A stretch of DNA of 64,000 bases from JAKRSE01 sp943369295 (GTDB lineage Bacteria > Armatimonadota > Fimbriimonadia > Fimbriimonadales > Fimbriimonadaceae), in NCBI GenBank assembly GCA_943369295.1, contig CALRMU020000003.1:496001-560000 (forward strand). The letters run 5' to 3'. The notes under the pieces are model-generated. The model had not been told where the DNA came from and did no database searches. It saw only the letters and a list, made by a program, of their open reading frames with translations. The translations under genes were made by a program, and so were the position numbers. Shown in pieces: positions 34,530-42,019 of this stretch (its first letter is position 1; the number at the start of each line of letters is the position of its first letter).

Positions 34530-36434
34530 ATGCCCAAAAAGAAAATCACTGGCGATGCTGCGCCAATGCGTAAAAAAGCAGCTTTCTCACCCGACTTCAA
34601 AGCCAAAAAGCCTTCTGCTGGTGGTGGTGGATTCAAACCCTACAAGGATAAGCCACGAGGCCCCTGGCAGGGCGGAAGCGAGAAACCTCGATTCAACGCC
34701 CCCAACAACCCAGAACCCACGGTGGTTGAAGAGACTCGATTCTCAGAGCTTGGCCTGAACGCCAACACTCTCAAAGCAATTTCTGACCTCGGGTTCGAAA
34801 CGGCTACTCCTATTCAGGCTCTAGCCATTCCTGTTCTTCTGACTGGATGCGACCTGATCGGACTCGCCCAAACAGGCACAGGCAAAACCGCCGCCTTCGG
34901 CCTACCATTGCTTGAGAAGATCGACCCTACCAACCACACAACTCAGGCTCTGATTCTCGCCCCAACTCGAGAGCTGGCCGTGCAGGTGGCTAAGGGTATT
35001 CATGACTTTGCCAAGTACGCTGGGATCAGAGTTGTTCCTGTCTACGGTGGCCAGCCCATCGACAGACAGTTCCGAGCTCTTCGCAACGGAGCCCATGTCG
35101 TTGTCGGCACGCCCGGTCGAGTTCTGGACCACCTTCGCCGTGGATCGCTCAACCTCGAGAACGTCAAATTCAGCGTTCTGGATGAAGCCGATGAAATGAT
35201 GGCCCTTGGATTCACCGAGGACATGGAAGCTATCCTTTCCGAGCTTCCTGAAACTCGTCAGCTGGCCTTCTTCTCTGCCACCATGGCCCCGAGGGTTCTG
35301 CAGATCACCAGCAAGTTTCTGCGAGAGCCAAAGACGATTGAGATCGTTGCCAAGCAGAGGACCCTGGAAACTACCAACCAGACTTACTACGAAGTCCCTC
35401 CAGGAAAGAAGCAGGAAGCTTTGGCCCGAGTGCTTGACATGGAGACGCCCGGTTCAACGATCGTCTTCTGCCGAACCAGGCTTGAAACTGCTGAACTCAG
35501 CGATTCGCTTCAGCTCCGTGGCTACAGTGCCGAGCCCATCCATGGCGACATGAACCAGATGGAGCGAGAGCGAGTTTTGAGACGATTTAGAGAGGGCCAT
35601 GCCGAACTCTTGATCGCCACAGATGTTGCGGCTCGTGGCTTGGATATTGACCATGTCACCCACGTCATCAACTACGACGTGCCCTACGACGTGGAGCAGT
35701 ACATTCACCGAATCGGCCGAACTGGTCGAGCCGGCCGCACTGGCGACGCGATCACCTTGGTCTATGCCCGCGAAAGACGTCAGCTTGCCAACATCGAAAG
35801 AATGATCGGTTCGAAGATTCAGCCGGCCAGAATTCCGACCGTTGCCGATATCGCCTTCCGACGCCGCGAAGCCTTCTTGGAATCAATCCACGAGACCTTG
35901 ACTTCCGGCGAATACGAGGACATGCTGCCCGCCGCTGGCGAGCTTTCTCAGCACTTTGATGCCCTTGAAGTGGCCGCCGCCGCCCTCAAAATGCTCTGGA
36001 AAGAGCGACATCAGGGTGAGCCGAAGGAGATGCAGGAAGAAAACGCCTTCGCTGACTTTGACCAGCCAGAAACCGGCATGGTAAGAATCTTTGTTGGCAT
36101 TGGCCGACAGGAAGGACTCCGGCCTGGAGACCTGGTTGGCGCCATCGCCAATGAAGCCGGCCTGGACAGCCGTCAGATCGGCGTGATTGAGGTTCTTGAC
36201 CGAACTTCCTTCGTCGAGGTTCCAGAGAGCGAAGGCCATAGGGTCGTCGAAATCTTGGGCAACACCCGAATCCGGAACCGACAGGTTAAGGTTCAGCTGG
36301 CTCAACCTGCTTTCGGAGGAAATCGAGATGAGTCACGAGGCCGAGAGAGAGGTCCGAGGCCAGATCGAGACCAGATTCCTTTGGAACAAAACGGCGGATT
36401 TAAGAAGCCGAAAAAGAAGAAGCAGGGCTGGTAG
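34530..36434 (+). CDS. deaD: DEAD-box ATP-dependent RNA helicase with DbpA-type RNA-binding domain
   Basis: The product is about 634 aa. A basic, disordered N-terminal tail (residues 1-75) precedes the helicase core: Q motif, Walker A AQTGTGKTAAF, PTRELAVQV, DEADEMM, SAT, and in the second lobe ARGLDID and HRIGRTGRAG. The C-terminus has a DbpA RNA-binding fold (VRIFVGIGRQEGLRPGDLVGAI, VEVPESEGHRVVEIL) and a basic KKPKKKKQGW tail. It should unwind RNA in ribosome assembly or cold adaptation. A GTG at 34506 would add eight residues; the ATG at 34530 has AGAG ahead of it. Confidence 0.93.
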   Translation: MPKKKITGDAAPMRKKAAFSPDFKAKKPSAGGGGFKPYKDKPRGPWQGGSEKPRFNAPNNPEPTVVEETRFSELGLNANTLKAISDLGFETATPIQALAIPVLLTGCDLIGLAQTGTGKTAAFGLPLLEKIDPTNHTTQALILAPTRELAVQVAKGIHDFAKYAGIRVVPVYGGQPIDRQFRALRNGAHVVVGTPGRVLDHLRRGSLNLENVKFSVLDEADEMMALGFTEDMEAILSELPETRQLAFFSATMAPRVLQITSKFLREPKTIEIVAKQRTLETTNQTYYEVPPGKKQEALARVLDMETPGSTIVFCRTRLETAELSDSLQLRGYSAEPIHGDMNQMERERVLRRFREGHAELLIATDVAARGLDIDHVTHVINYDVPYDVEQYIHRIGRTGRAGRTGDAITLVYARERRQLANIERMIGSKIQPARIPTVADIAFRRREAFLESIHETLTSGEYEDMLPAAGELSQHFDALEVAAAALKMLWKERHQGEPKEMQEENAFADFDQPETGMVRIFVGIGRQEGLRPGDLVGAIANEAGLDSRQIGVIEVLDRTSFVEVPESEGHRVVEILGNTRIRNRQVKVQLAQPAFGGNRDESRGRERGPRPDRDQIPLEQNGGFKKPKKKKQGW

Positions 36435-36452
36435 AAAACCTAGCCTATAAAC

Positions 36453-36494
36453 GACAAAACCCTCTGGAATGCACTTCCCGAGGGTTTTGTCATT
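36453..36494 (+). terminator. Intrinsic terminator after the helicase gene
   Basis: A perfect 12-bp stem (36453-36464 with 36480-36491) has a 15-nt loop, followed by ATTTTG. Confidence 0.9.
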
Positions 36495-36536
36495 TTGACC
36501 CCTGGCGTTGGTCATACTCTGTTCCAAGCAGCCGGT

Positions 36537-37058
36537 ATGAGCAGCGCGGACCTTTACCTTGTCATAAGCGAAGATGGATCTCAGCGGGGTCCGGCTACGG
36601 TTCAAGTCCTGAAAGAATGGATGGTCCAGGGTGCTATTCAGCCCCAAACCCAGCTCAAAAGCGTCGCAACCGGCGAGACTATTCTGGCCTCGGAGCTGCA
36701 GGGCATCTACACAGTTCAAGCTCCACCGAGTGTAACATCGCCGCCCCTAGTTGCACCCCAGGCCGCTTACCCAAGAGAGTCGCCTCAAAAACAAGCCGAA
36801 GCCTATGGCGCCCTTGACATGCTTGTCCCTGTGAGGGCAGACATATTCGCTGTTGCCGCTGGTTACTTTGGGCTCTTCTCACTCGTCGTGATCGGAGCCC
36901 CCTTCGCACTACTCTTCGGCGTGATCGCTTTGCGCAGAATCAAGCAGAATCCGAACCGAACTGGCAAGGGCCGAGCCTGGTTCGGCATCATCATGGGGAG
37001 CCTTGTCCTCATTCTGCTCGGCTTCGCCCTTGTGGCATCTATGATGGGACGGAACTAA
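36537..37058 (+). CDS. GYF_2 and DUF4190 domain membrane protein
   Basis: The product is 173 aa. Residues 5-48 match the GYF_2 domain (LYLVISEDGSQRGPATVQVLKEWMVQG in parts), a module seen in bacterial membrane proteins. A proline-rich linker leads to two transmembrane helices with the DUF4190 pattern (FGVIALRRIKQNPNRTGKGRAWFGIIMG). The role is unknown, and a ligand-binding role for the cytosolic GYF domain is only an inference. The ATG at 36537 is preferred; a TTG at 36495 lies just after the terminator stem. Confidence 0.78.
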   Translation: MSSADLYLVISEDGSQRGPATVQVLKEWMVQGAIQPQTQLKSVATGETILASELQGIYTVQAPPSVTSPPLVAPQAAYPRESPQKQAEAYGALDMLVPVRADIFAVAAGYFGLFSLVVIGAPFALLFGVIALRRIKQNPNRTGKGRAWFGIIMGSLVLILLGFALVASMMGRN

Positions 37059-37064
37059 GGAGAA

Positions 37065-37580
37065 CTACCACTCCTCAGGTCCACGCCACAGCTCCCAAAT
37101 GTGCTTCTCTTCCCACATCTCATCTGGCGCTAATCCAGCAGCCATAAGAGCTGTGTAAATCTGTCCGACATGGTAGCCCTCGTGCCACACCATGTGTTGA
37201 ATGAAGAGCAGAGCGTTATCGTAGGGGCCAAACTTTCCACCCTGGTTCAGGCCGGTTTCTGCCGCATCTCTTACTGCTTTGGCGCTGACAGCAAGCTGAC
37301 TTCTAATCTCATTGAGGTCTTGAATAGGAACGTGCTTCCCTTCGACTTCCATGTAGACATCACCCAACCGGGCCTGATGCTCTTTCGATACGGCGCCTAG
37401 CCACCAGTAACGAACCTCATGAATGTGGCAAAGCTGCTGGTCAAGCGGCATGCAGGCGGCATTTGGTTTAAAACCCCGATTGTCTTCGGTCACAAGCTCG
37501 GCAACACTCCCCACCATGCTCACCTGCCTATCCCACGAATCAAGAAGCTGATCGATCATGCCAGCAACTTTACCCATCAT
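37065..37580 (-). CDS. DinB-family protein
   Basis: The product is about 171 aa. The DinB four-helix fold is suggested by LCHIHEVRYWWLGAV and HMVWHEGYHVGQIYTAL, which supply the three histidines of the metal site. The family contains thiol transferases and damage-inducible proteins; substrates vary. The long open frame back to 37814 must not be used, because its first 26 residues are the reading of tRNA-Leu. The twin ATGs at 37580/37577 are the first sensible start, although no ribosome site is visible. Confidence 0.75.
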   Translation of the reverse strand: MMGKVAGMIDQLLDSWDRQVSMVGSVAELVTEDNRGFKPNAACMPLDQQLCHIHEVRYWWLGAVSKEHQARLGDVYMEVEGKHVPIQDLNEIRSQLAVSAKAVRDAAETGLNQGGKFGPYDNALLFIQHMVWHEGYHVGQIYTALMAAGLAPDEMWEEKHIWELWRGPEEW

Positions 37581-37690
37581 GTGTCTACTAATACTAGCGC
37601 CGCTTGATAAGACCACGGCAGATAGAAAAAATGGCTCATAAGCCACTCTCCGACGCTTTGCTTCACGTCTACTTGTAAAAGCGAAGAGGG

Positions 37691-37726
37691 GAAAATGAAA
37701 AACGACAGGCTCATTTGAACCTGTCG
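37691..37726 (-). terminator. Intrinsic terminator of tRNA-Leu
   Basis: A 7-bp stem (37703-37709 with 37720-37726) is followed on the minus strand by TTTTTCATTTTC. It lies right after the tRNA. Confidence 0.85.
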
Positions 37727-37733
37727 AAAATCT

Positions 37734-37820
37734 TGGTGCCCAGGAAAGGACTCGAACCTTCACTCCCTTGCGAGAACTAGTACCTGAAACTAGCGCGTCT
37801 ACCAATTCCGCCACCTGGGC
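37734..37820 (-). tRNA. tRNA-Leu (CAG)
   Basis: The 87-nt class II tRNA has a 7-bp acceptor stem (GCCCAGG pairing with CCTGGGC), a D-arm GGCGGAATTGGTAGACGC, an anticodon stem CTAGT/ACTAG with loop TTCAGGT (anticodon CAG), a long variable arm and a T-arm GGTTCGAGTCC. The CCA end is encoded (complement at 37734-37736). TATAAT at 37835-37840 (minus) is a good -10, 14 bp ahead of the 5' end. Confidence 0.97.
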
Positions 37821-37834
37821 AGGTGCAGAATCAG

Positions 37835-37840
37835 ATTATA
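37835..37840 (-). promoter_or_regulatory. -10 element of tRNA-Leu
   Basis: A perfect TATAAT on the minus strand, 14 bp upstream of the tRNA start. No convincing -35 is visible 17 bp further up. Confidence 0.65.
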
Positions 37841-38145
37841 GCATGGCGGGTCTCTGCCTGCCTGCTCGGTGCCTAGAGGACTAGGACGCTCTGACGATCC
37901 TCTGTCGCACCCACCCCACAACAAACCGAAATCCAAAACCATCCTGCCCCCAAATCATCAACTTCTGGTGCCAGATTCAAGCCTAGGCTTAGAAAATCGC
38001 ATCAGCGGTCACTTTCACAGGTCAGGTACAAGGCTTAGCCGACAATCAGCAATTTTAGTCATGGCCGCCCCTTGATAAGGCCACCCACAAGGCATGAGCC
38101 AGCTTCGTGCAGACAATCAATTCTTCAGGCGATACTACAGAAAGA
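37841..38145. other. Intergenic region upstream of cysD with a 12-bp palindrome
   Basis: The 300-bp gap lies between the tRNA-Leu promoter and cysD, and no gene is supported. It contains the perfect palindrome AAGCCTAGGCTT at 37979-37990, followed by a related AAGGCTTAG near 38030, possibly operator half-sites for the sulfate-activation genes. The cysD promoter itself is not clear. Confidence 0.4.
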
Positions 38146-39039
38146 ATGCCCCACGCCCTGCAAGAGCTGGAAAATGAAGCGATTCATGTAATTCGCGAGT
38201 GTGCTGGCACGCTTGAAAGGGCGGCGATCCTCTTCTCTGGCGGCAAGGATTCCGTCGTCGTGGCACAGCTAGCCATCAGGGCTTTTCATCCTGCCCCTTG
38301 CCCCTTTCCCCTTCTGCACATAGACACTGGTCACAACTTTATTGAAACTTTAGAATTCAGAGATCAGTTTGCTGAGCGAACGGGTCTACAGCTCATTGTC
38401 AAAAGAGTCCAAGACTCTATAGATCGCGGTACGGCCAAGGAAGAACAGGGTCCGCAGCCGAGCCGCAACGCCATCCAGTCCGTTACTCTGTTAGAGGCGA
38501 TAAAGGAGTTAAAGCTCGATGCCTGCCTTGGTGGAGCAAGACGTGACGAGGAAAAGGCGAGAGCCAAAGAGCGATTCTTCTCTCATAGATCCACTTTTGG
38601 CAACTGGAGCCCGAAAACCCAAAGGCCCGAAGTCTGGGAACAGTACAACACCCGCAAGAATCACGGAGAAAACTTCAGGGTCTTCCCTATCAGCAACTGG
38701 ACAGAAGAAGACGTCTACGCCTACATCAAGCAGCATCAGCTTCCTTTGCCAAGCCTATACTTTGCCCACATAAGAGATCTTGTGAAGAGAGATGGAGTTC
38801 TGATGGCCAAGACTCCCTGGCTGGCTGATCTGCCTGGCGATGAACCCTGCACAAAGCAGGTGAGGTTTAGAACCGTCGGCGATGCCACGTGCACGGGAGC
38901 CATAGAGAGCTCAGCTGAAACACTCGACCAAGTGATTGCCGAAGTCAAAACCTTCAAACTCTCCGAAAGAAGCACAAGAGCGGATGACCGCCGAGGCGAT
39001 GCGGCCATGGAGAGAAGAAAGAAGGAGGGCTACTTCTGA
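38146..39039 (+). CDS. cysD: Sulfate adenylyltransferase subunit 2
   Basis: The product is about 297 aa. The PP-loop ATPase motif SGGKDS lies at 31-36, with LLHIDTGHNFIETLEFRD and the C-terminal GDATCTGAIES as in CysD. Together with the GTPase CysN it turns ATP and sulfate into APS in the cytosol. The ATG at 38146 starts the conserved region; the frame reaches back to a GTG at 38107. It touches the next gene (TGATG), so the two are translated together. Confidence 0.95.
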   Translation: MPHALQELENEAIHVIRECAGTLERAAILFSGGKDSVVVAQLAIRAFHPAPCPFPLLHIDTGHNFIETLEFRDQFAERTGLQLIVKRVQDSIDRGTAKEEQGPQPSRNAIQSVTLLEAIKELKLDACLGGARRDEEKARAKERFFSHRSTFGNWSPKTQRPEVWEQYNTRKNHGENFRVFPISNWTEEDVYAYIKQHQLPLPSLYFAHIRDLVKRDGVLMAKTPWLADLPGDEPCTKQVRFRTVGDATCTGAIESSAETLDQVIAEVKTFKLSERSTRADDRRGDAAMERRKKEGYF

Positions 39040-40844
39040 TGGCTTTCCAGGAGAGTCAACTGGATCTGCGCCCCTTGGTGAGAATCACCACGGCTGGAAG
39101 CGTGGATGACGGCAAAAGCACTCTCATTGGGCGGCTGCTTTACGAAACAGATTCACTCAAGGAAGATCAGCTTTCAGCCTTGATTGAGGCCAGCCGAGCC
39201 ACAGGCGAAGAGGGACTTAACCTCGCCCTGCTCACCGATGGTCTAACCGATGAGCGATCTCAGAAAATCACTATCGATGTCGCTTATCGTCACTTTGCGA
39301 CGGCGAAGCGACGCTACCTTCTTGCTGATTCGCCTGGTCATGCGCAGTACACGCGCAACATGTTCACTGGGGTTTCACGGGCAGACGCTGCGATCATCCT
39401 TACAGATGCCAGCAGGGGCTTAACCGAACAGTCTCACCGGCATCTGCTCCTCGCTTCCCTGCTCAAGGTTCCTCATGTTATTGTTGCAGTCAACAAAATG
39501 GATGCCGTCGGCTGGCAGGAAGATGCCTATCTTTCAATTGCAGCAAGCATCGAAGCCTTCACCAAAAAGCTAGTCATCCCCCACCTCAGCCTGATTCCCA
39601 TTTCGGCCTTAACCGGAGAAAATGTGACGAGAGGCACAAACCAGATGCCCTGGTTCAAAGGTTCATCTCTGCTTGACTCGATTGAGAGCTTAGTCCTGGA
39701 TACAAGAAAGGATTCTCACGAGTTTCGCTTCCCTGTTCAAACCGTTGTGCGACCCAATTCTGCTCTTCGTGGGTTCCTTGGCCGGCCTGTCAGCGGATCA
39801 ATCAGAGCCGGACAAGAGGTCGTTGTTCTGCCGACGGGGACACAAACGAAAATCAAGTCGCTCTCAACCCCAGATGGTGAGGTAGACCAACTTGAAACCA
39901 GGCAGTCGGGGATGATTCTGCTTGAGGATGAGGTGGATGCGGCCCGTGGAGCCATGCTGGCAAGGCCAGGTTCGCCCCCCAAGGTTTCAAAAGAAGTTCA
40001 GGCCATGATCTGCTGGATGGGAGAGCCATGGCAGGCGGATAAATCACGTCTGAGAATGCTGATTGGAACACAGGATGTCCCGGCCAAGATCACAGAGCTC
40101 AGATACCTGCTGGATCCCGTTGAGCTGCACAGAAAGCAGGCGGAATCCTTGAGCATGAATGACATTGCCAGGGTTTTGATCAAGCTATCTGACCCCATTG
40201 CCGCCGATACCTTTGAGCATAACCGCGCGACGGGATCGTTTATTCTGGTCGACCAAGATTCATGCGAAACTGCCGCTGCCGGCATGATTCTCGAACTCGA
40301 ATCAGCTTCTCAAAGCCTGCAAAGAAGCCAGGGCCTGATCGTCTGGCTGACTGGCATGAGCGGGGCTGGAAAATCGACCTTGGCTGATAAAGCAGCTTCT
40401 GCACTCAAACAAGCAGGAAGACAAGTTGTAAGGCTGGATGGAGATGCTCTGAGGGCCGGAGTCTGCTCCGACCTCGGATTCTCCATGGAAGATCGGGAGG
40501 AAAACAATAGGAGAGCTGGAGAAATTGCCAAGCTGCTGGCTGACCAAGGCTTTATCGTTCTTGCCAGCTTTATCTCGCCTCTTGCCAGTCACAGAGCGAT
40601 GCTGCGCGCCATGACCCCAGATCGCTTCATGGAGGTTCATGTCGACTGCCCCACTCAGGTTTTGATAGAAAGAGATGTTAAAGGACTCTATGCCAAGGCA
40701 GCAGCTGGGGGGCTTAAAGAGATGACCGGAGTCACATCGCCCTACGAGGCGCCGGAAAATCCTGATCTCTACATCAATACAAGCACCGAAGGCGAGACGG
40801 AAAGTCTGTACCGACTGCTTGGGGCGATAGAAAACCTGATCTAG
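39039..40844 (+). CDS. cysNC: Bifunctional sulfate adenylyltransferase subunit 1/adenylylsulfate kinase
   Basis: In the 601-aa product, the CysN GTPase comes first (P-loop GSVDDGKST at 20-28, DSPGHAQYTRNM near 98, NKMD near 150, then two beta-barrel domains). A short hinge leads to an APS kinase, with P-loop GMSGAGKST near 440, DGDALR, and the SFISPLASHR segment. The fusion makes PAPS directly. PAPS feeds either sulfate reduction or sulfotransferases. No CysH or sulfite reductase is in the window, whereas a sulfotransferase follows 1.2 kb downstream, which favours sulfation. Confidence 0.95.
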   Translation: MAFQESQLDLRPLVRITTAGSVDDGKSTLIGRLLYETDSLKEDQLSALIEASRATGEEGLNLALLTDGLTDERSQKITIDVAYRHFATAKRRYLLADSPGHAQYTRNMFTGVSRADAAIILTDASRGLTEQSHRHLLLASLLKVPHVIVAVNKMDAVGWQEDAYLSIAASIEAFTKKLVIPHLSLIPISALTGENVTRGTNQMPWFKGSSLLDSIESLVLDTRKDSHEFRFPVQTVVRPNSALRGFLGRPVSGSIRAGQEVVVLPTGTQTKIKSLSTPDGEVDQLETRQSGMILLEDEVDAARGAMLARPGSPPKVSKEVQAMICWMGEPWQADKSRLRMLIGTQDVPAKITELRYLLDPVELHRKQAESLSMNDIARVLIKLSDPIAADTFEHNRATGSFILVDQDSCETAAAGMILELESASQSLQRSQGLIVWLTGMSGAGKSTLADKAASALKQAGRQVVRLDGDALRAGVCSDLGFSMEDREENNRRAGEIAKLLADQGFIVLASFISPLASHRAMLRAMTPDRFMEVHVDCPTQVLIERDVKGLYAKAAAGGLKEMTGVTSPYEAPENPDLYINTSTEGETESLYRLLGAIENLI

Positions 40845-40870
40845 ACAACCTTCTCGAAATTTCTTATCAT

Positions 40871-40905
40871 CAATTTAACAAAGCCTTAGCACCAATTTAA
40901 CAAAG
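40871..40905 (+). promoter_or_regulatory. Two 13-bp direct repeats ahead of the prepilin gene
   Basis: CAATTTAACAAAG occurs twice (40871-40883 and 40893-40905) with a 22-bp period, which is two helical turns. It ends 18 bp before the prepilin start. The arrangement looks like paired binding sites for a regulator, or a duplicated promoter part. Confidence 0.5.
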
Positions 40906-40923
40906 TCAGGGAAAGCTAGGTGG

Positions 40924-41769
40924 ATGCGAAGGGCTTTCACACTCATTGAGCTTCTCGTGGTTATTGCCATCATTGCTATCCTGGCTGCCATTCTCTTCCC
41001 TGTCTTTGCCCAAGCCAAACAGGCTGCTAAGGCAACTGCCTCACTCTCTGGTTTGAAGCAGGTTGCTTTGGGCCTCAACATCTACTCTGCCGACTATGAT
41101 GATATGGCGGTGCCGGACTACGGTTACTCAGATAACCCTGCCAACACCAACCAGTATCACTACAACAACACCTGGGTTGGCCGAACTCTTCCCTACGTTA
41201 AGACAAGAGCCATCTATTTCGACAAGGTTTTCGCCGAAATCACTGACTACAACAGGCTCTACCAGGATCCTTACTATCCAGATCCCTACTACACCTATTC
41301 ATGGGCTTGGATCACCACTTTCTCCCTCAACGTCGGCGGCTATTCCAGCACCTACGGCGGAGACATCTGCGGTGGAACCAGTGGAATGGGCAACCAGGCT
41401 CCTCGAAGCCTGACTTCTTTCGAAGATTCTGCCGCTCGACTGGCTGTGACTCCAACCCGCTACGGATCAATCTCAAACTGGTCTTGGCTCCGCTTCCTCA
41501 TGCCACAGGCTGCTCAGCCCATCGCTGACCGATACGCCAACACCTTCTCATGGAACGCCATGGTCTACGATGCCAGAAAGCAGTGGGGCAACCGATTCAT
41601 CGGCGCCTTTGCTGACGGCCATGCAGCCAAGTTTGGACCTGAGAAGTTTGTGAAGAGATACGCAGACACCCCTGCAAGAAACGAGTATACAAACACGGCT
41701 GATTGGTGCCAGAAGATGACCGACAGGGATCTCTGGAAGTTCTGGGGAGCTCAGTGGCGGCCAAACTAA
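40924..41769 (+). CDS. Prepilin-type secreted protein (DUF1559-like)
   Basis: The 281-aa product has a prepilin leader (RRAFTLIELLVVIAIIAILAA, cleavage probably at an atypical Ala before Phe, Glu at +5). Conserved FAQAKQAAKATASLSGLKQV follows. The large C-terminal part is aromatic-rich and has many Tyr/Asp/Asn (YSADYDDMAVPDYGYSD). It ends with the FADGHAAKF motif of the H-X9-DG prepilin group. Such proteins are made in many copies by Armatimonadota and Planctomycetota. It is a candidate substrate for pilus-like assembly and, by context, perhaps for tyrosine or glycan sulfation. A short lipoprotein gene overlaps its end. Confidence 0.88.
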   Translation: MRRAFTLIELLVVIAIIAILAAILFPVFAQAKQAAKATASLSGLKQVALGLNIYSADYDDMAVPDYGYSDNPANTNQYHYNNTWVGRTLPYVKTRAIYFDKVFAEITDYNRLYQDPYYPDPYYTYSWAWITTFSLNVGGYSSTYGGDICGGTSGMGNQAPRSLTSFEDSAARLAVTPTRYGSISNWSWLRFLMPQAAQPIADRYANTFSWNAMVYDARKQWGNRFIGAFADGHAAKFGPEKFVKRYADTPARNEYTNTADWCQKMTDRDLWKFWGAQWRPN

Positions 41770-41960
41770 TCCTGGCTCTGGCGGCCCTCTTTGCACTCGG
41801 AGCCCTGGTTGGGTGTGATCCCGCTCCTCCCGAAGGCAAGGAGATCACTGGTCAGGAATACAATGACCTCGCCAATCAGACAATGACTGACGAAGAAAAG
41901 AAGGCCTTGGCAGACAGCCAAGCCGCAATGAATGCTGGCGGTCAGGGCGTTAAGCGCTGA
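41754..41960 (+). CDS. Small lipoprotein overlapping the prepilin gene
   Basis: The 68-aa product starts at a GTG 4 nt after GGGAG and shares 16 bp with the prepilin gene. The N-terminus has a typical lipoprotein signal peptide with lipobox LVGC at 18-21. The mature part is short, charged and unstructured (DPAPPEGKEITGQEYNDLANQ in parts). It ends with a Gly/Lys/Arg tail. A terminator-like hairpin follows. The function is unknown, but its coupling suggests an accessory role for the prepilin protein. Confidence 0.8.
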   Translation: MAAKLILALAALFALGALVGCDPAPPEGKEITGQEYNDLANQTMTDEEKKALADSQAAMNAGGQGVKR

Positions 41961-41982
41961 TCAACCAGACGGAATAAAATCA

Positions 41983-42017
41983 AGCCCTTGGCTGTAAAGC
42001 CAAGGGCTCTTACTTTC
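41983..42017 (+). terminator. Hairpin between the lipoprotein and sulfotransferase genes
   Basis: A perfect 11-bp stem (41983-41993 with 41998-42008) has a GTAA loop. The tail CTTACTTTC is only weakly T-rich. It ends 12 nt before the next start codon, so its right arm also covers the only AAGGG-like ribosome site there. Confidence 0.65.
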
Positions 42018-42019
42018 AT

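Noticed and set aside
37581..37814. N-terminal extension of the DinB open frame
   Set aside because: The first residues are the reading of the tRNA-Leu gene and its terminator; the true start is near 37580.
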